Part shown: positions 10,430 through 19,764 of the stretch, in pieces
How positions within the stretch are numbered: position 1 is the first letter of the stretch
How the letters are laid out: each line of letters opens with the position of its first letter
Origin: Myxococcales bacterium
GTDB lineage: Bacteria > Myxococcota_A > Bradymonadia > UBA7976 > UBA1532
Reading direction: 5' to 3'
NCBI GenBank assembly: GCA_020633465.1
Contig: JACKDN010000031.1
Coordinates: forward strand, 1 to 64,000
DNA length: 64,000 nucleotides
Translations under genes and position numbers: made by a program
The notes under the pieces: generated by a model
Told to the model about the DNA's origin: nothing
Databases searched by the model: none
The model's input: only the letters and a program-made list of their open reading frames with translations

Positions 10430-12644
10430 TCAGTCCGCGGGCCGACGCGCCCGATAGCGGCGACGCAGGCGCGGCTGCAGCAGGGCGCCCAGGCAGAGGG
10501 CCAGGATCGCCGTCACGACCACCGGGGCGATCCCGCCGCTGGCCAGCGCGGCGCCGTGGAGCGCCAACCCCAACCCCGCCGCGGCGATGCCGAGCAGCCA
10601 GCCCCAGCGGGCGTCGAGCACGAGCCCCACGGCCGCCAGGGCGGCGAGCCCGATCGCGCCACCGTGGGCCGGCCAGCGCGCCGGCTCGGGCAGCCATGCG
10701 GCCACCGACGGCGCGCCCGACGCCAGCGCGGCGAGCTGGGCCAGCGCGGCCAGCCGCGCGATGGCCAGCGCGCCCGAGGGTGGGGCGGCGCGTCGGCCGC
10801 GAGGTCGCCCGGCGGCGCGGGCTCGATGACCTGCAGGGGGGCGGCGTCGGCTCCGCGGGGGGGCGGCGTCGGCGCCGCGGGGGGCGGCGTCGGCGCCGTG
10901 GGGGGGGTCGTCGGCGCCGGCGCGGGCGGCGTCGGCGCCGCGGGGGGGGCCACGGCGCCGCGGGGGCCACGGTGGCCTCCGCCACGTGACCTGCGCCAGG
11001 GGGCAGGGCACGGTGGCTGGGGGCGGCGTGACCTCCGCCGGGGCGGGGCCACGGTGGCTGGGGGCGGCGTGACCTCCGCCGGGGGGTGGCAAGGGCGGAC
11101 GGAGGCGTCGACGCTGCCGCCGCGGCGGGCTCGGCGCGGGGCGCCGTCGACGCGGCCGGGGTCGGGGCACGGTCGGCCGGCGGCGGGGTGCGCTCGCCCT
11201 GGGGCGCCGCGGGCGGGGGCGACGGTTCGGCCGGCGGCGCCGACGCGCCGGCCGAACGCGCAGCGGGCCGCTCGGCGGGCGGCGTCGGGGTCACCTGGGC
11301 CGGCATCACCTCGGGCGGCGTCTCGGTGGGGCGCAGGCTCATCGTGCGCGCCGCTGGCGGGCGGCTGCGGCGCAGCTCGTCCTCGAGCTTCGCTTGGGCC
11401 CGCAGCTGGTCGGCGGCCAGCGCCTCGGCCTTCGCGCGCAGCGCGGCCAGACGCTCGGCCTCGGGATCCGGCGCCGAGGCGGGCGACGGCAACGGCGGCA
11501 CGGCGACCGGCGCGGTCGGCGGCGCCGGGACGCGCTGCACCCCACGCAGGCCGGTGACGCCCTCGAGCACCGCCTCGGCGGCGCCACCCGACCACGGCCG
11601 CCGCCACAGGGTGGGCGCGGGCCCGGCCGCGAGCCACCAAGCCGCGTCCTCGTCGACGAACAGACCGCGGACGGCGCCGGCGGAGGCGGCGAGGTGCTCG
11701 AACGTGGTGGGCTCGCCGTCGTCGGCGTCCACCCGCCAGATGCGACCGTCCGCCGCGTAGAGACAGGCGGCCCCGTCGGGGGTCGCCACCAGGGCGTCGA
11801 TGGCGCCGTGGCGTCGCCAGCAGGTGCGCGGCTCGCGCCCGTCGAAGGTGATCCAACGCAGGCACACCTTGCCGTCCTCGACCGAGCCGGCGCCGTAGAC
11901 GCGCCGGCGAACCCCGCAGTAGGCGTACCCCGGCTCGGCCCTCAGCCGCGCGTTCGTCGACAGCCCCAGGGTGGTGCCGGAGGGCGCGCGACCGCCCAGC
12001 ATCGCCGCGGACTCGCCCGGCCGGTGGGGATCGAGCAGCGACAGCTCCCAGGTGTCCTGAATGCCCGGGCGGCGCAGGTACAGCACCGCGCCGCCCGCGT
12101 CGGTGAAGCGGGGCAGGCGGCAGCCCCGGCGGTCGGGGTTGCCGGCGCCCGCCAGCAACGCGGTGCGGGGCGGCGCGGCGACCGGATCGACTTGCCAGAC
12201 GTAGACGTCGGCGCTGGGGGTGCCGTCGTGGTAGCCCTCGAGGGCCAGGTGCCCGCCCTCGACCGAGAAGACGCCGCGGCTGCTCCGCCAACGCGGGTCG
12301 TCGTCCCAGGCCGCGGCCGACACCGCCCCCGTCTCGAGGTCGAGCAGCCGGACGCGCCCGGTGGGACCGGCCGCGCGGGCGGGCGCCTCGGCGACGTCCA
12401 GCGCCACGAAGCGCCCGTGCGGGTGCACCGCGGGGTACAGCGGCGCCTCGCCCGACTGGCGGAAGACGATCGAGCGCTCGCCGGACACGACGTCGAGCAG
12501 GACCAGGCGGACCTCTCCCGCGTCCTCCTCTTCGAGCAGCAGACGCACCACGCGATCGACGTTCACCAGGCCGAGTGGGTGGGCCGACGAGGCCCTGGAC
12601 GCCACGACTTCACCACGTTCGGGGGGCCGAATCCAAGCCCCCAA
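10430..12644 (-). CDS. Beta-propeller protein with Pro-rich linker and C-terminal membrane helices (frameshifted)
   Basis: The N-terminal part (about 430 residues) is a TolB/WD40-like propeller with repeated blocks such as FRQSGEAPLYPAVHPHGRFVALDV and DGAACLYAADGRIWRVDADDG. A Glu/Ala/Arg coiled segment follows, then a long Pro/Ala/Thr linker with repeated PAEVTPPPATV, and finally three hydrophobic helices before a basic RRRYRARRPAD end. These parts lie in three frames; switches fall in G-runs around 11085, between about 10990 and 11040, and near 10785. Low-complexity G tracts make sequencing error likely. The start is uncertain: TTG at 12644 gives the longest form, while GTG at 12605 or 12566 would open directly on the propeller. 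Function unknown; possibly a membrane-anchored sensor or envelope protein. Confidence 0.6.
10966..11090. repeat. Tandem about 41-bp GC-rich repeats encoding PAEVTPPPATV
   Basis: Two near-identical copies of CCACGGTGGCTGGGGGCGGC followed by GTGACCTCCGCCGGGG, starting near 11008 and 11049, plus a degenerate copy before them. On the minus strand they encode the Pro-rich linker. A second family of GGCGTCGGCGCCGCGG units lies at about 10845-10950. The frame breaks fall inside these repeats. Confidence 0.6.
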
Positions 12645-12724
12645 TGTTCTGGCAATCGCCCGGCGCAGCTTCGATGATGCACGCGTCTGCGGCCCCCTCC
12701 CGTGGCCGCGTTGGGAGTCATGCG

Positions 12725-13681
12725 ATGAAGAACTTCGCCATGCTGGGCGCCGCCGGGTTCGTCGCGCCCCGCCACATGCGCGCCATTCACGACACGGGCA
12801 ACGCGCTGGTGGCGGCCTGCGATCCGTACGACGGCGTGGGCGTGCTCGACCGCTTCTTCCCCGAGTGCCGCTTCTTCACCGAGGTCGAGCGCTTCGACCG
12901 GCACCTCGAGAAGCTGCGGCGCCGCGACGATCCGGTGCACTTCATCAGCATCTGCTCGCCGAACTACCTGCACGACGCGCACTGCCGCCTGGCGCTGCGG
13001 GTGGGCGCGGACGCCCTGTGCGAGAAGCCGCTGGTGATCAGCCCGTGGAACCTGGATCAGCTGGCGCAGATCGAGGAGGAGTCGGGGCAGCGCATCTACA
13101 CCGTGCTGCAGCTGCGGCTGCACGCCGAGGCCCAGCGCCTGAAGGCGGCCCTCGAGGCCCAGCGCAGCGCGGGCGCCGGGCGCACGGCCGTCGAGCTCAC
13201 CTACATCACCCGGCGGGGCCCCTGGTACCACCACTCGTGGAAGGGCGATCCCGATCGGTCGGGGACGCTGGCGATGAACATCGGCATCCACTTCTTCGAC
13301 CTGCTGATCTGGCTGTTCGGCGCCGCCCGGTCGAGCAAGGTGCACCTGCGCGAGGCCGACCGCCTCGGCGGTATGCTCGAGCTCGAGCACGCCGACGTCC
13401 GCTGGTTCCTGTCGATCGACGTCAACGACCTGCCGCCCGGCCACCTGGCGTCGGGCAAGCACGCCTACCGGGCGCTGAAGATGGGCGACGCGGACTTCGA
13501 CTTCTCGACCGGCTTCGACGACCTGCACACGCGGGTGTACGAGGACGTGCTGGGCGGGGGAGGCTACGGCATCGAGGACGCGCGCGCGTCCATCGAGCTG
13601 GTGCACCAGCTGCGCACCGCCGATCGGGTGGCGGCCGGCGCGGACGCACATCCGGCGCTGCGGGGCGGGCTGGGCCGCTGA
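12725..13681 (+). CDS. wlbA: UDP-N-acetyl-2-amino-2-deoxyglucuronate 3-dehydrogenase (WlbA/WbpB)
   Basis: 318 residues of the Gfo/Idh/MocA family. The nucleotide-binding N-terminus KNFAMLGAAGFVAPRHMRAI, then FFTEVERFDRHLEKLRR, SICSPNYLHDAHCRLALR, ALCEKPLV (catalytic Lys) and MNIGIHFFDLLIWLFG follow the WlbA/WbpB pattern closely. The enzyme oxidises the 3-hydroxyl of UDP-GlcNAcA, a step toward 2,3-diacetamido-uronic acids in O-antigen or other surface glycans. The partner enzymes (WbpA, aminotransferase, acetyltransferase, epimerase) are not in the window, so it is an orphan here. The gene is divergent from the propeller gene and faces the M48 protease across a palindromic terminator. Confidence 0.9.
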   Translation: MKNFAMLGAAGFVAPRHMRAIHDTGNALVAACDPYDGVGVLDRFFPECRFFTEVERFDRHLEKLRRRDDPVHFISICSPNYLHDAHCRLALRVGADALCEKPLVISPWNLDQLAQIEEESGQRIYTVLQLRLHAEAQRLKAALEAQRSAGAGRTAVELTYITRRGPWYHHSWKGDPDRSGTLAMNIGIHFFDLLIWLFGAARSSKVHLREADRLGGMLELEHADVRWFLSIDVNDLPPGHLASGKHAYRALKMGDADFDFSTGFDDLHTRVYEDVLGGGGYGIEDARASIELVHQLRTADRVAAGADAHPALRGGLGR

Positions 13682-13690
13682 CCGCGGGCG

Positions 13691-13713
13691 GGCGCGCCGG
13701 GCCCCGGCGCGCC
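13691..13713. terminator. Bidirectional palindromic terminator
   Basis: GGCGCGCCGGG and CCCGGCGCGCC are a perfect 11-bp palindrome with a one-base centre, placed between the convergent wlbA and M48 genes. It would serve both transcripts. There is no U-tract. Confidence 0.5.
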
Positions 13714-13718
13714 GTCGC

Positions 13719-14966
13719 TCAGTCGATCGGGTGCATCGCGCCGTGGATGGTCTGGTGGATGACCCGCGGATCGACGCCCAGCTGGCCGGCGATGCGCTCC
13801 ATCAGCCGCATCTCCTCGTCCTGCACGGCGCCGTCGGCCAGCGCGATGATGGTCAGGTGCTGCAGCAGCTGAGCGCGGCTGGCCAGCGGGGTGTTCTTCG
13901 CCTCCTCGATGCGCCCGTCGAGGTTGCCGAGCGCGGCCTCGACGTTGCTGGGGATCTCGGACTGCTCGGCGCCGAGCAGCTTGCTCAGGGCCTCGACCTC
14001 GCTGCGCTCGATGCCGCCGTAGGCGGCCGCGACGGCGAGGCCCGCGGTGAACAGCAGGCGCCGGAGGATGTCCGCCGTGTCGCCGCGCTCCTGCAGGTAG
14101 GTGGGCTCCATCAGCCGCAGGTCGTTCTCGACGATCGACTCCACCTGCTCCATGGTCAGCGCGCCGCTCGGATCCATGCCCATGGCCTGCAGGTAGGGCG
14201 CCGACCGGCTGAACGCCCACACCGCCCGGACGCGGACCGGGTTGTAGGGGTGGGTGCTGAAGCTGTCGAGCGTGTCGTCGTCGTCGCGCGGATCCTCCCG
14301 GGCCTCGGGGGCGGCGATCAGCGCGTCCACCTGGCGCGAGAAGGCCTGCAGGTCGGGCCGCACGCGCTCGCTGGACATGCCGCTGGCCAGCTTGAAGAAG
14401 CCGCTCGCGGCCGCCTCGGGATCCCGCGCGCACAGCAGGCCGACGCGGTCGGCCGAGACCTCGGCCCACCGGCACCAGGCGTACAGGTGCAGGGCGGTGT
14501 CGCGCGCCACGAAGGGGATGCCCAGCTCGCGCAGCGTGGCCGTGAGGGGCATCGGGATGCCGTAGTGGTTCAGCGCGGCGTGGCCCATCTCGTGGCCGAT
14601 GACGAAGCGCAGCTCGGCCGGGCTGAAGGCCTCGAGCAGCCGGCTGCTCAGGGTCAGCACCGTCGGCCCGTGGTCTTCGCGGAAGCAGCTGGCGTTGAAC
14701 ACCTGTTCGGGCACCACGTACACCTCGACCGGGTGGCGGTAGCCCAGCATGTCGGTGCAGTCGCCCACCACGTCGGCCACCTCGGGCGACATGGCCCGCG
14801 TCAGGCGCAGCGCTCGGCTCAGCAGCCGGCGCCGGTAGCCGTAACCCCGGCCGTGGGTCAGCGTCCGGATGCGGTCGAGGGCCTTCTTGACCCCGAAGTC
14901 ACTGTCGAGCTGAGCGCGCAGTTCGCGATCGCGACGCGCTTGAATGGTGCCGGCGTCGATGCGCAA
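13719..14966 (-). CDS. M48 family zinc metallopeptidase with C-terminal TerB-like domain
   Basis: 415 residues from a TTG start chosen because GGTGGAGG lies five bases upstream; a GTG at 15014 extends the frame but lacks a ribosome site. The M48 core has HEMGH at 125-129 (zinc His pair and catalytic Glu) and a downstream RWAEVSADR whose Glu is the likely third ligand. No membrane segment precedes it, so it looks cytosolic or peripheral. The last 130 residues (LLFTAGLAVAAAYGG, then TIIALADGAVQDEEMRLM) resemble a TerB helical bundle with acidic residues, a domain of tellurite/stress systems. The next gene upstream is a stand-alone TerB protein, which suggests a shared function, perhaps quality control at the membrane. 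Confidence 0.85.
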   Translation of the reverse strand: MRIDAGTIQARRDRELRAQLDSDFGVKKALDRIRTLTHGRGYGYRRRLLSRALRLTRAMSPEVADVVGDCTDMLGYRHPVEVYVVPEQVFNASCFREDHGPTVLTLSSRLLEAFSPAELRFVIGHEMGHAALNHYGIPMPLTATLRELGIPFVARDTALHLYAWCRWAEVSADRVGLLCARDPEAAASGFFKLASGMSSERVRPDLQAFSRQVDALIAAPEAREDPRDDDDTLDSFSTHPYNPVRVRAVWAFSRSAPYLQAMGMDPSGALTMEQVESIVENDLRLMEPTYLQERGDTADILRRLLFTAGLAVAAAYGGIERSEVEALSKLLGAEQSEIPSNVEAALGNLDGRIEEAKNTPLASRAQLLQHLTIIALADGAVQDEEMRLMERIAGQLGVDPRVIHQTIHGAMHPID

Positions 14967-15231
14967 GAGAGCCTCCACCTGCCGTGAGAGGTGGCCGGAC
15001 CGCGCCCGGCGCACCGGTTTGGACGGCGGCGCCGGGGCGACCGGGCCGCGTCCGAGGTTCGAACAGGGTAGGGCGGCCGCGAGCGCGGCGCCCGGGATCG
15101 GCGCGGACCGCCACGCGGCGCGGGTGGATGACGGCGTTCGGATCGCCCGTTCGTCGATCGAGCGACGCGCCCGCCAGCCACCGGGCCGCGGGACGGCGGC
15201 GAGGACGGCGAGGACGCCGTCCTCGCGCGGA

Positions 15232-15672
15232 TCAGCTCTTGACGTACTTGATCGACAGCACCTCGAGCATCTTCTGCGCGAGATCGTCGGGCACCTCGAG
15301 CACGCGCTGCATCGCCTCGAGCATCTTGTCCTCGGACTCGTCGACGTCGCCGCTCGACATCGCGATGTCCGCCGCGAGCAGGTAGGCCTTGTTCTTCAGG
15401 GCCTGCGTCGACAGCTCGCCGAGCGCCTTCACCGACTCGGGCAGGCTGGGGTAGCGGCGCAGGATCTTCACCGCCGCGTCGTACACCTCGGGGAAGTGCT
15501 TCCCCTCGAACTCCGGCAGCTGCGAGAAGTACGCCTGGACGGTGTCGACCTCTTCCTGGTCGAACATGCCGTCGGCGCCGCACATCAGCATCATGCCGTG
15601 CACCAGCAGGGCGTCGTCGCTGGCCTTCTTCTGGGGCGTGACGTTGCGCGTGAAGCGGGAGAGCAGACCCAT
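15232..15672 (-). CDS. Stand-alone TerB-like protein
   Basis: 146 residues, all helical. DDALLVHGMMLMCGADGMFDQEEVDTV is the TerB-type opening with the acidic D-G-x-D-x-E-E loop; a similar acidic segment (SSGDVDESEDKMLEAM) comes later. TerB proteins bind metal ions and partner with membrane stress complexes. No signal or membrane segment is present. Ribosome site GAGGAGGAACC immediately precedes the ATG. It lies upstream of and codirectional with the M48-TerB gene (about 265 bases, no gene seen between) and divergent from the MotA-like channel gene. Confidence 0.8.
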   Translation of the reverse strand: MGLLSRFTRNVTPQKKASDDALLVHGMMLMCGADGMFDQEEVDTVQAYFSQLPEFEGKHFPEVYDAAVKILRRYPSLPESVKALGELSTQALKNKAYLLAADIAMSSGDVDESEDKMLEAMQRVLEVPDDLAQKMLEVLSIKYVKS

Positions 15673-15714
15673 GGTTCCTCCTCGTGTTCGTCCCCGGCGC
15701 GGGGAGCCTGCACC

Positions 15715-15743
15715 CGACTATCCCTCCCAGCAGCGGCCGTCAA
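15715..15743 (-). promoter_or_regulatory. Candidate sigma-70 promoter of the TerB gene
   Basis: TTGACG (-35) and TAGTCG (-10) separated by 17 bases, with the start codon about 43 bases past the -10. The -35 box is good and the -10 box poor. Confidence 0.35.
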
Positions 15744-15913
15744 GGGGTCCGTGGCAGTGTTCGTTCATGGCAGGTAGGGTGTCGTGGGTGCGTGTGATCC
15801 GAATGGAACACGGGGGCCCGCCGTCGGGTTGACGCTCTGGGGTCGAGCCCCCGCCGCGTTCGAGAGAGTTGGTCGCCGCGCCACCGGCGCCGAGACGCCC
15901 GAGAGGAGCCGCC

Positions 15914-16975
15914 GTGGACTTCACCGCCGCCCGTCACCCCGTCCGTCCGATCGACACGCCGCGCGCGCTCGACGGCCTGACCCGGGGCCTCCCGGCCCTG
16001 ATGGCCGTCGCCGGCACCGCCATCACCTACGCGCTGGTCGACGCCTTCCTGCCGCGGGACGGCCGGGTGGCCACGCTGCTGCTCGAGCGCGGCTGGACCC
16101 AGCCGGTCACGCTCGCGTTGTTCTTCTGGGGCCTGGGCCACGTGGTGCGCCGCGGTCTGGTGCACAGCGTCGAGCGGCGGGCGGTGCGGGCCTGCGCCGA
16201 GCAGCTGTGGGACGAGCGCCTGGCGCCGGTCAACCTGCCCGGGCTCGTCGCGTCGCTGCAGCGGCACCGCGCGACGCTCGCCGGTCAGGTGCTGCTGGGC
16301 ATCGTCAGCTTCTTCCGAGGTCATCGGCCCGCGCGCGACGAGGTGATGAAGGTCGCGCGCCACGAGATGGACCGCGCCTATGACCGGGTCGAGGGTGACT
16401 ACCGGGCCCTGTCCGCCTGCATGTGGCTGATGCCCCTGTCGGGCTTCCTGGGCACGGTCATCGGCATGGCGACGGCGATCGGCTCGTTCGACACCGTCGT
16501 CACCGCCCTCGGCGACGATCTGGGGGCCCTCGCCCCCGCCGTCAACGGCCTGGCCACCGCCTTCGACACCACGCTGCTGGCGCTGGCGCTGGTGGTGCCC
16601 CTCAAGCTGCTCGAGGTCGGCCTCGAGGATCGCGACCGCCGCCTGCTCGAGCAGATCGACCAGACCTTCGCCACCGGCTGGGTGCGCACCATCGACCTCG
16701 CCGGCCTGGCCCAGCAGTCGCCGGTGGAGGAGGCCCTCGAGCGTCAAGCCGCCGCCATGGCCCGCCTGGAGCAGAACCTGCTGCGGGTGGACGCCGCCCT
16801 CGAGAAGGTGGTGGCCCAGGCCCAGCGCGCCCCGCAGGTGATGGCCGCGCTGGCCGAGGTGGCCGGCGCCGCCAAGGTGACCCGCGATCACCTGCCCGAC
16901 ATGGCGCGCGAGCTCGAGGCGCTGCGGAGCCAGAACGACCGCCCCCTGCGCCTGGTGCGCGAGCGCGACGCGTGA
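15914..16975 (+). CDS. MotA/TolQ/ExbB-family proton channel protein
   Basis: 353 residues; the GTG start follows AGAGGAG by five bases. Four membrane helices are visible: about 25-47, about 58-80, a long third (ACMWLMPLSGFLGTVIGMATAIGSF) and a fourth (LATAFDTTLLALALVVPLKLLEV). Helices 3 and 4 carry the MotA/TolQ/ExbB signature of pore-lining helices. After them comes a C-terminal helical tail of about 110 residues (EEALERQAAAMARLEQNLLRVDAALEKVV and onward). Such proteins form the channel pentamer of ion-driven motors. The stop overlaps the GTG of the vWA partner, so the two are made together, as MotA/MotB or TolQ/TolR pairs are. The tail is far shorter than in Zorya ZorA. Confidence 0.88.
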   Translation: MDFTAARHPVRPIDTPRALDGLTRGLPALMAVAGTAITYALVDAFLPRDGRVATLLLERGWTQPVTLALFFWGLGHVVRRGLVHSVERRAVRACAEQLWDERLAPVNLPGLVASLQRHRATLAGQVLLGIVSFFRGHRPARDEVMKVARHEMDRAYDRVEGDYRALSACMWLMPLSGFLGTVIGMATAIGSFDTVVTALGDDLGALAPAVNGLATAFDTTLLALALVVPLKLLEVGLEDRDRRLLEQIDQTFATGWVRTIDLAGLAQQSPVEEALERQAAAMARLEQNLLRVDAALEKVVAQAQRAPQVMAALAEVAGAAKVTRDHLPDMARELEALRSQNDRPLRLVRERDA

Positions 16976-18074
16976 GGCGCCGGCGCCGCCAGGAGGCCGA
17001 GGCCTTCGGGACCTCGCTGGCCGACATCCTCACCACCGCCCTCGGCTGTGTCCTGCTGCTGTTCATGGTGGCGGTGATGCACATTCGCACCACGCTGAGC
17101 CGCGAACAGGACGCGCGCGCGCGCGCAGCCCAGGCGCTGGCCCTGCGCTCGGCCGATCTGAACGCGGCCCAGGCCGCGGGCGACGCGGCGCGGGGGCGGC
17201 AGCAGGCCGCCGAGGCCGCCCTGGCCGAGGCCCCGCGCCGCCGCCGCCGCCGCCAGCCGCCCGCGCGCTGGCGCTGCAGGATCGCGACGACGCCCAGCGG
17301 CAGGCCGACGCCCGGGCCGCCGAGCTCGACAGCCTGCGCGCCGACCACGAGCGCCTGCGCGACGCCGCGCGGGTGGCCCTGTCCGAGCTCGACCCGCGCA
17401 CGGCCAGCCCGGTCGACGTGATGCTGGTCATCGACGGCACCCGCTCGATGCAGGCCAACCTCGACGCCACCCGCGCCAACCTGCGCGCCACGCTCGACGC
17501 CCTGCGCGTGGTCAGCCCGACCGCGCGCGTCGGCGTCGTGGTCTTCCGCGACCGCAACGAGCTGCCCGACCTGCGCCTGCAGAGCCACCCCCTGACCGCC
17601 GACGAGGCCGACCTCGGCGCCTTCCTTGCGGGCATCGAGGCGACCAGCACCCGCCGCGACCGCGACCTGCCCGAGTGGCTGTGCGGGGGCCTCGAGGCGG
17701 CCGTCGGGGCCGACTGGCGCGCCGACGCGATCAAGCTGGTGATCGGCGTATCGGACGCGGGCAGCCAGGCACCGGACGCCGCCCCCTGCCTGCGCCTCGC
17801 GGCCGACTTCCGTGCCCGCGGCGGCCAGGTGCACATGCTGTCGGCGCGGCCCCGGGGCTACGCGCGCTCCCGCCGCATCAAGCGCCACTTCGAGGGCACC
17901 GTGCTCGACCAGCACGCCCGCATCGCCGCGGCCGGCGGCGGCGTCCACGTGCAGGCCGACGACAGCAACGCGTTGCTGCAGGAGGTGCTGCGCGCCGCCT
18001 TCCGGTCGCGGACCGCGCAGCCCCTCGACAGCCTGCGCCGCGCCGTCGACGCGGCGCCAGCGGGGGTCGAGTAG
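16972..18074 (+). CDS. MotB/TolR-like membrane protein with C-terminal vWA domain (one apparent frameshift)
   Basis: About 366 residues when rejoined. It opens with a basic VRRRRRQ, then FGTSLADILTTALGCVLLLFMVAVMH, a single membrane helix whose Asp18 aligns with the proton-carrying Asp of MotB (ADFMTA). An Ala/Arg/Asp coiled coil follows. The frame changes in a (GCC)n run at about 17228-17262, but the coiled coil resumes at once in the new frame. The C-terminal vWA domain starts SPVDVMLVIDGTRSM, with the MIDAS D-x-T-x-S variant and a later VSDAGS. In MotB and TolR this position is held by a peptidoglycan-binding domain, so a metal-binding vWA here is unusual. It is probably periplasmic, anchored by the single helix. 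Confidence 0.78.
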
Positions 18075-18264
18075 GGTACGCGGGCCCGCCCGGTGACCTG
18101 GACCCGCCCGACAGCATCCAACGGGCCTGGATTCCACGGCGGGGGCCGGCGGCGTGCGCCGCGACCACGTCGCCGAGGCCAGCTTCGCGGTGTGCGCGCG
18201 CGCACACCTCGTCCGCGTCCACGCCGGGGGCGATCCGCCCTCGGCACGTCCTCGAGAGTGCAGC

Positions 18265-18507
18265 GTGCTTCACTTCATCTCCGACCTCCTCGGCCTCGTC
18301 AGCCTGCTGATCATCGCCGACGCGATCCTGTCCTGGGTGATGCCCAGCCCCGACCGTTTTCCACGCAGCCTGACGTCGCGCCTGACCGCGCCGCTCTACG
18401 CCCCGATCCACGCGATCGTCGATCCGCGCAAGACGGGCGGCCTCGACTTCGCGCCGGTCGTCGTGCTGGTGGCCATCCACTTCATCCGGCGGGCGCTCGG
18501 CGGGTGA
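18265..18507 (+). CDS. yggT: YggT-family small membrane protein
   Basis: 80 residues, single-repeat form with two hydrophobic helices flanking the family signature SWVMPSPDRFPRSLTSRLTAPLYAPIHAIVDP, then LDFAPVVVLVAIHFI. YggT proteins are inner-membrane proteins linked to osmotic or division functions (CcmB3/YlmG relatives), with no firm biochemical role. The GTG start follows GAGAG; longer upstream starts would add a non-conserved Arg-rich extension. It is about 190 bases downstream of the vWA gene and converges on recA across a hairpin. Confidence 0.85.
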   Translation: MLHFISDLLGLVSLLIIADAILSWVMPSPDRFPRSLTSRLTAPLYAPIHAIVDPRKTGGLDFAPVVVLVAIHFIRRALGG

Positions 18508-18542
18508 GGGCGGCGGTCCGCGCCGCGCCCGGCCCGCCGCCC
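18508..18542. terminator. Bidirectional hairpin between yggT and recA
   Basis: GGGCGGCGG and CCGCCGCCC form a perfect 9-bp stem beginning directly after the yggT stop, between two convergent genes. Confidence 0.4.
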
Positions 18543-18618
18543 CCGCGCCCGCTCCATGCCCCCGCGTCGGCCTGCGGTTGCCTCGACCCCGGCCGCCGGC
18601 CGGCCTCACGCCGCGTGG

Positions 18619-19653
<1,035 letters not shown>

Positions 19654-19764
19654 CTCATCCTCCAGGTGTGCGCGCCCGGTGCGATGCGCGCGTTCGGGGC
19701 GGCGGGCCAGCCAGAGGCCGGCGGCCGCGGTGAGCAACAAGCTGGTGAGCCAGCCGAGGGTCAT
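19654..19764 (-). other. In-frame N-terminal extension of recA coupled to comM
   Basis: An ATG whose ATGA overlaps the comM stop opens a 37-codon stretch that runs into recA with no stop. It encodes MTLGWLTSLLLTAAAGLWLA, one strongly hydrophobic helix, then ARRPERAHRTGRAHLEDE. If translated from this coupled start the product is a 381-residue RecA with an N-terminal membrane anchor; normal RecA would come from the internal ribosome site. It may instead be a tiny protein that lost its stop, or one whose frame was joined to recA by a sequencing indel. Confidence 0.4.

Noticed and set aside
10966..11090. CRISPR-like repeat array
   Set aside because: The repeats are contiguous, GC-rich and encode a Pro-rich linker; there are no unique spacers.
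15914..18074. Zorya defence system
   Set aside because: The channel tail is too short for ZorA, the partner has vWA instead of a ZorB OmpA-like domain, and no ZorC/D/E gene is present.
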